NCBI GenBank assembly: GCA_048772705.1
Contig: JBLWGC010000033.1
Coordinates: 62,001 to 126,000 of the forward strand
Length of the DNA: 64,000 nucleotides
Source of the DNA: Leidyana gryllorum EB-2025a
Taxonomy: Eukaryota; Apicomplexa
Direction of reading: 5' to 3'
Shown: one piece after another, positions 62,480-64,000 of the stretch
How positions within the stretch are numbered: position 1 is the first letter of the stretch
Layout: each line of letters begins with the position of its first letter
Made by a program: the position numbers and the translations under genes
Notes under the pieces: generated by a model
Told to the model about the DNA's origin: nothing
The model's input: only the letters and a program-made list of their open reading frames with translations
Database searches by the model: none

Positions 62480-64000
62480 TCACTTTCGCCTGTCGTCACA
62501 ATCTGCTTGTTTTGTTATAGCGAGATATGGAAGTTTTGAGCGACGCCTCGTCCTCCTTTTCCGTCTTCCCCTCGCAAGTGCGGCTCCGCGTGCAATTCCA
62601 AGTCTCTGGATGAACCGTTTCAGTTGCTGGTTGAAGGGGAATAAGAAGCCTCGCTGTTCTTCCTTCTCCATCGCTGGTTCGTCGTTGTTGGTCACCACTA
62701 TTTTTCGCCTCTCCAGGCACTCCATCGCCTTTTCTGACCACCGCACAGTGTATCCGAGACTTTGCAGCGCCAACAACTCGAATCGATCCGATTCCCCCAT
62801 CTCGTCCCCCAGACGATCCGAGGAGAGCTCCCGCAAAGCGTCTCTGGGAGCGTCGGTCATATCCTTTTCGCACACACTAGTCAAAGGATAGATGTTCGGA
62901 TACGCTCCAGACGAAGGGAACCGAACAGTGTACAACGGTCGTCCCCCTGTGTTCAGTATTACTGCGGCTAATTCCTTCTGGTCTGTTGTGTAGAATCGAA
63001 GTCGGCATTTTGTGGGAGGGAGCAGTTCCAACAGGTATTGCACCTCCCCGTCTCCAATTGTGTCCCATAAATCATCGTCGTCATCGTTCACTGTGCATTC
63101 TTGTTCCCTGTACACGCCGCAGGGGTCATTCCACGATGCTGTCAAAGTCCTGCCACTTCTCACTGACTCCTTGACCGTTTTTGAAATCTCATCTGCAGCC
63201 ACGTCTTCTTCAATCATCTTGCCAGACACCACCTCCTTAACCCTCCATTCGGGGGCAACACCGACATCGTAATGTCCCCATTCTGAGAAGGTAATCTGGG
63301 CTGACGGACAATGTCTGGCGGCTCTATAGCCGGCGGGTGTCCTCAGCCAAATTTGGTTCTCATCGAGAATGGCTGTCTCGATCGGCTGAATCCGCGCTTC
63401 TCTCGAGATTTTAGCAGCGATGACATCAGTATATCGTGACAGACAGGGGCCTGGCGGGAGAGTCGATACCGATGCAGCACGCCAAACTTCAATGATTCTG
63501 TTCTTCGAGGGCACAATGAGGCCCACTAAATGGGAGGGCGCTTCGCTCCAAGCCTTGCCCTTGGAGACGGTCAACAAAGGTATCACATCGAGTGAACTCG
63601 TTAACTGGATGATGAAATCATTGTCCCGGAGCAATTGCGGCAATCGCCTTTCCAACTGCCCACACAGGTTCCACCCATCCAGATTCGACATGTCCACTCC
63701 GATTCTGTCTCCCCCCATGTGCTTCAGAGATAAACGTTTGCCTAACTCCCGCAATCGCGTCAGCGTCTGCATCCCCTCAGTCGCGAAGCTTTCAGACCCG
63801 GACGCAACAAAGGACACTGTCTTGGCGATCTTTGGAGTGGAGACCGGCTCGACCGGTAATCCCGTATGTACCGTTTGCACTTCAACCGTTGTCAATGGGG
63901 TTTCGGACAAGTTATCGTTCGCTGATGAGTTCTCTGCCAGTACCGACCCGGCAATATAGAGCGCGCAGGGCATCCATGAGCAATCCACTACAGCCTGGCG
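62480..64000 (-). CDS. M11: leader family member (partial, 5' end outside window)
   Basis: The frame is open to the right edge, giving at least 506 C-terminal residues. It contains an A2-type module (M-G-G-D-R-I, W-N-L-C-G-Q-L, H-L-V-G-L-I-V-P-S-K-N-R-I-I-E-V, D-E-N-Q-I-W-L-R) and a B2-type module (G-G-R-P-L-Y-T-V-R-F, Y-P-L-T-S-V, L-G-Y-T-V-R-W). The C-terminus is highly basic (R-G-R-R-K-R-R-T-R-R-R-S-K), unlike most siblings. Leader, A1 and B1 would lie beyond 64000. A short hydrophobic stretch (A-L-Y-I-A-G-S-V-L-A) near the edge could instead be a leader of a short form like M9, so the true start is open. Confidence 0.8.
   Translation of the reverse strand, partial: RQAVVDCSWMPCALYIAGSVLAENSSANDNLSETPLTTVEVQTVHTGLPVEPVSTPKIAKTVSFVASGSESFATEGMQTLTRLRELGKRLSLKHMGGDRIGVDMSNLDGWNLCGQLERRLPQLLRDNDFIIQLTSSLDVIPLLTVSKGKAWSEAPSHLVGLIVPSKNRIIEVWRAASVSTLPPGPCLSRYTDVIAAKISREARIQPIETAILDENQIWLRTPAGYRAARHCPSAQITFSEWGHYDVGVAPEWRVKEVVSGKMIEEDVAADEISKTVKESVRSGRTLTASWNDPCGVYREQECTVNDDDDDLWDTIGDGEVQYLLELLPPTKCRLRFYTTDQKELAAVILNTGGRPLYTVRFPSSGAYPNIYPLTSVCEKDMTDAPRDALRELSSDRLGDEMGESDRFELLALQSLGYTVRWSEKAMECLERRKIVVTNNDEPAMEKEEQRGFLFPFNQQLKRFIQRLGIARGAALARGRRKRRTRRRSKLPYLAITKQADCDDRRK

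Overview
The window is nuclear DNA of a unicellular eukaryote, most likely an apicomplexan parasite. The clearest pointer is a secreted Cys-repeat protein of the oocyst-wall type (29843-31015). Balanced base composition, dense packing (9 to 200 bp between many genes) and many introns of about 30-90 nt suggest a compact genome such as that of a gregarine or a relative of Cryptosporidium or the coccidia. The species cannot be named from sequence alone. All intron boundaries below are hand-placed from GT..AG sites and reading-frame arithmetic.

Left part (1-12.2 kb) holds housekeeping genes with introns: an RWD plus pseudokinase protein that resembles the front of GCN2 (minus strand, runs off the left edge), a DNAJC9-like histone co-chaperone, a large helical protein I cannot name, and a SCYL1-type pseudokinase with HEAT repeats. 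From 12.3 to 24.4 kb lie three long plus-strand single-exon genes, called P1, P2 and P3 here. P2 and P3 are paralogues, and P1 shares the leader and a helical repeat. From 25.2 to 34.4 kb follow a DENN-domain Rab exchange factor, the oocyst-wall protein, a SNAP-25-like Qbc SNARE, the spliceosomal SmG protein and a bestrophin channel.

From 34.8 kb to the right edge (29 kb) every gene is on the minus strand and belongs to one unknown family, called M1 to M11 here: nine seemingly intact genes, one decayed pseudogene (M5) and one gene cut by the window end (M11). Full members begin with a leader M-[K/R/Q]-x-P followed about 12-17 residues later by a hydrophobic stretch, often with a central Cys. 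Then come two module types repeated as A1-B1-A2-B2 and a variable tail. Module A holds a P-P-x-x-V-x-L-x-G-x-L motif and an L-V-G-L-x-x-P-[D/S]-x-x-R-V-I motif. Module B holds C-L-V-x-S-x(3-4)-P-L and, in B1, Y-P-T-M-G-L followed by a helix. P2 and P3 carry the same kind of leader on unrelated bodies. This leader-defined cluster is the best candidate for an undescribed system: probably a lineage-specific set of secreted or exported proteins, comparable in layout (not in sequence, as far as I can see) to the motif-named secreted families of Cryptosporidium. Its tails differ greatly: CRIB-like motifs in M1, W-D-P-L-F repeats in M2, a decapeptide array in M7. That pattern fits fast diversification. 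No tRNA, rRNA, CRISPR, transposon or virus-like element was recognised.
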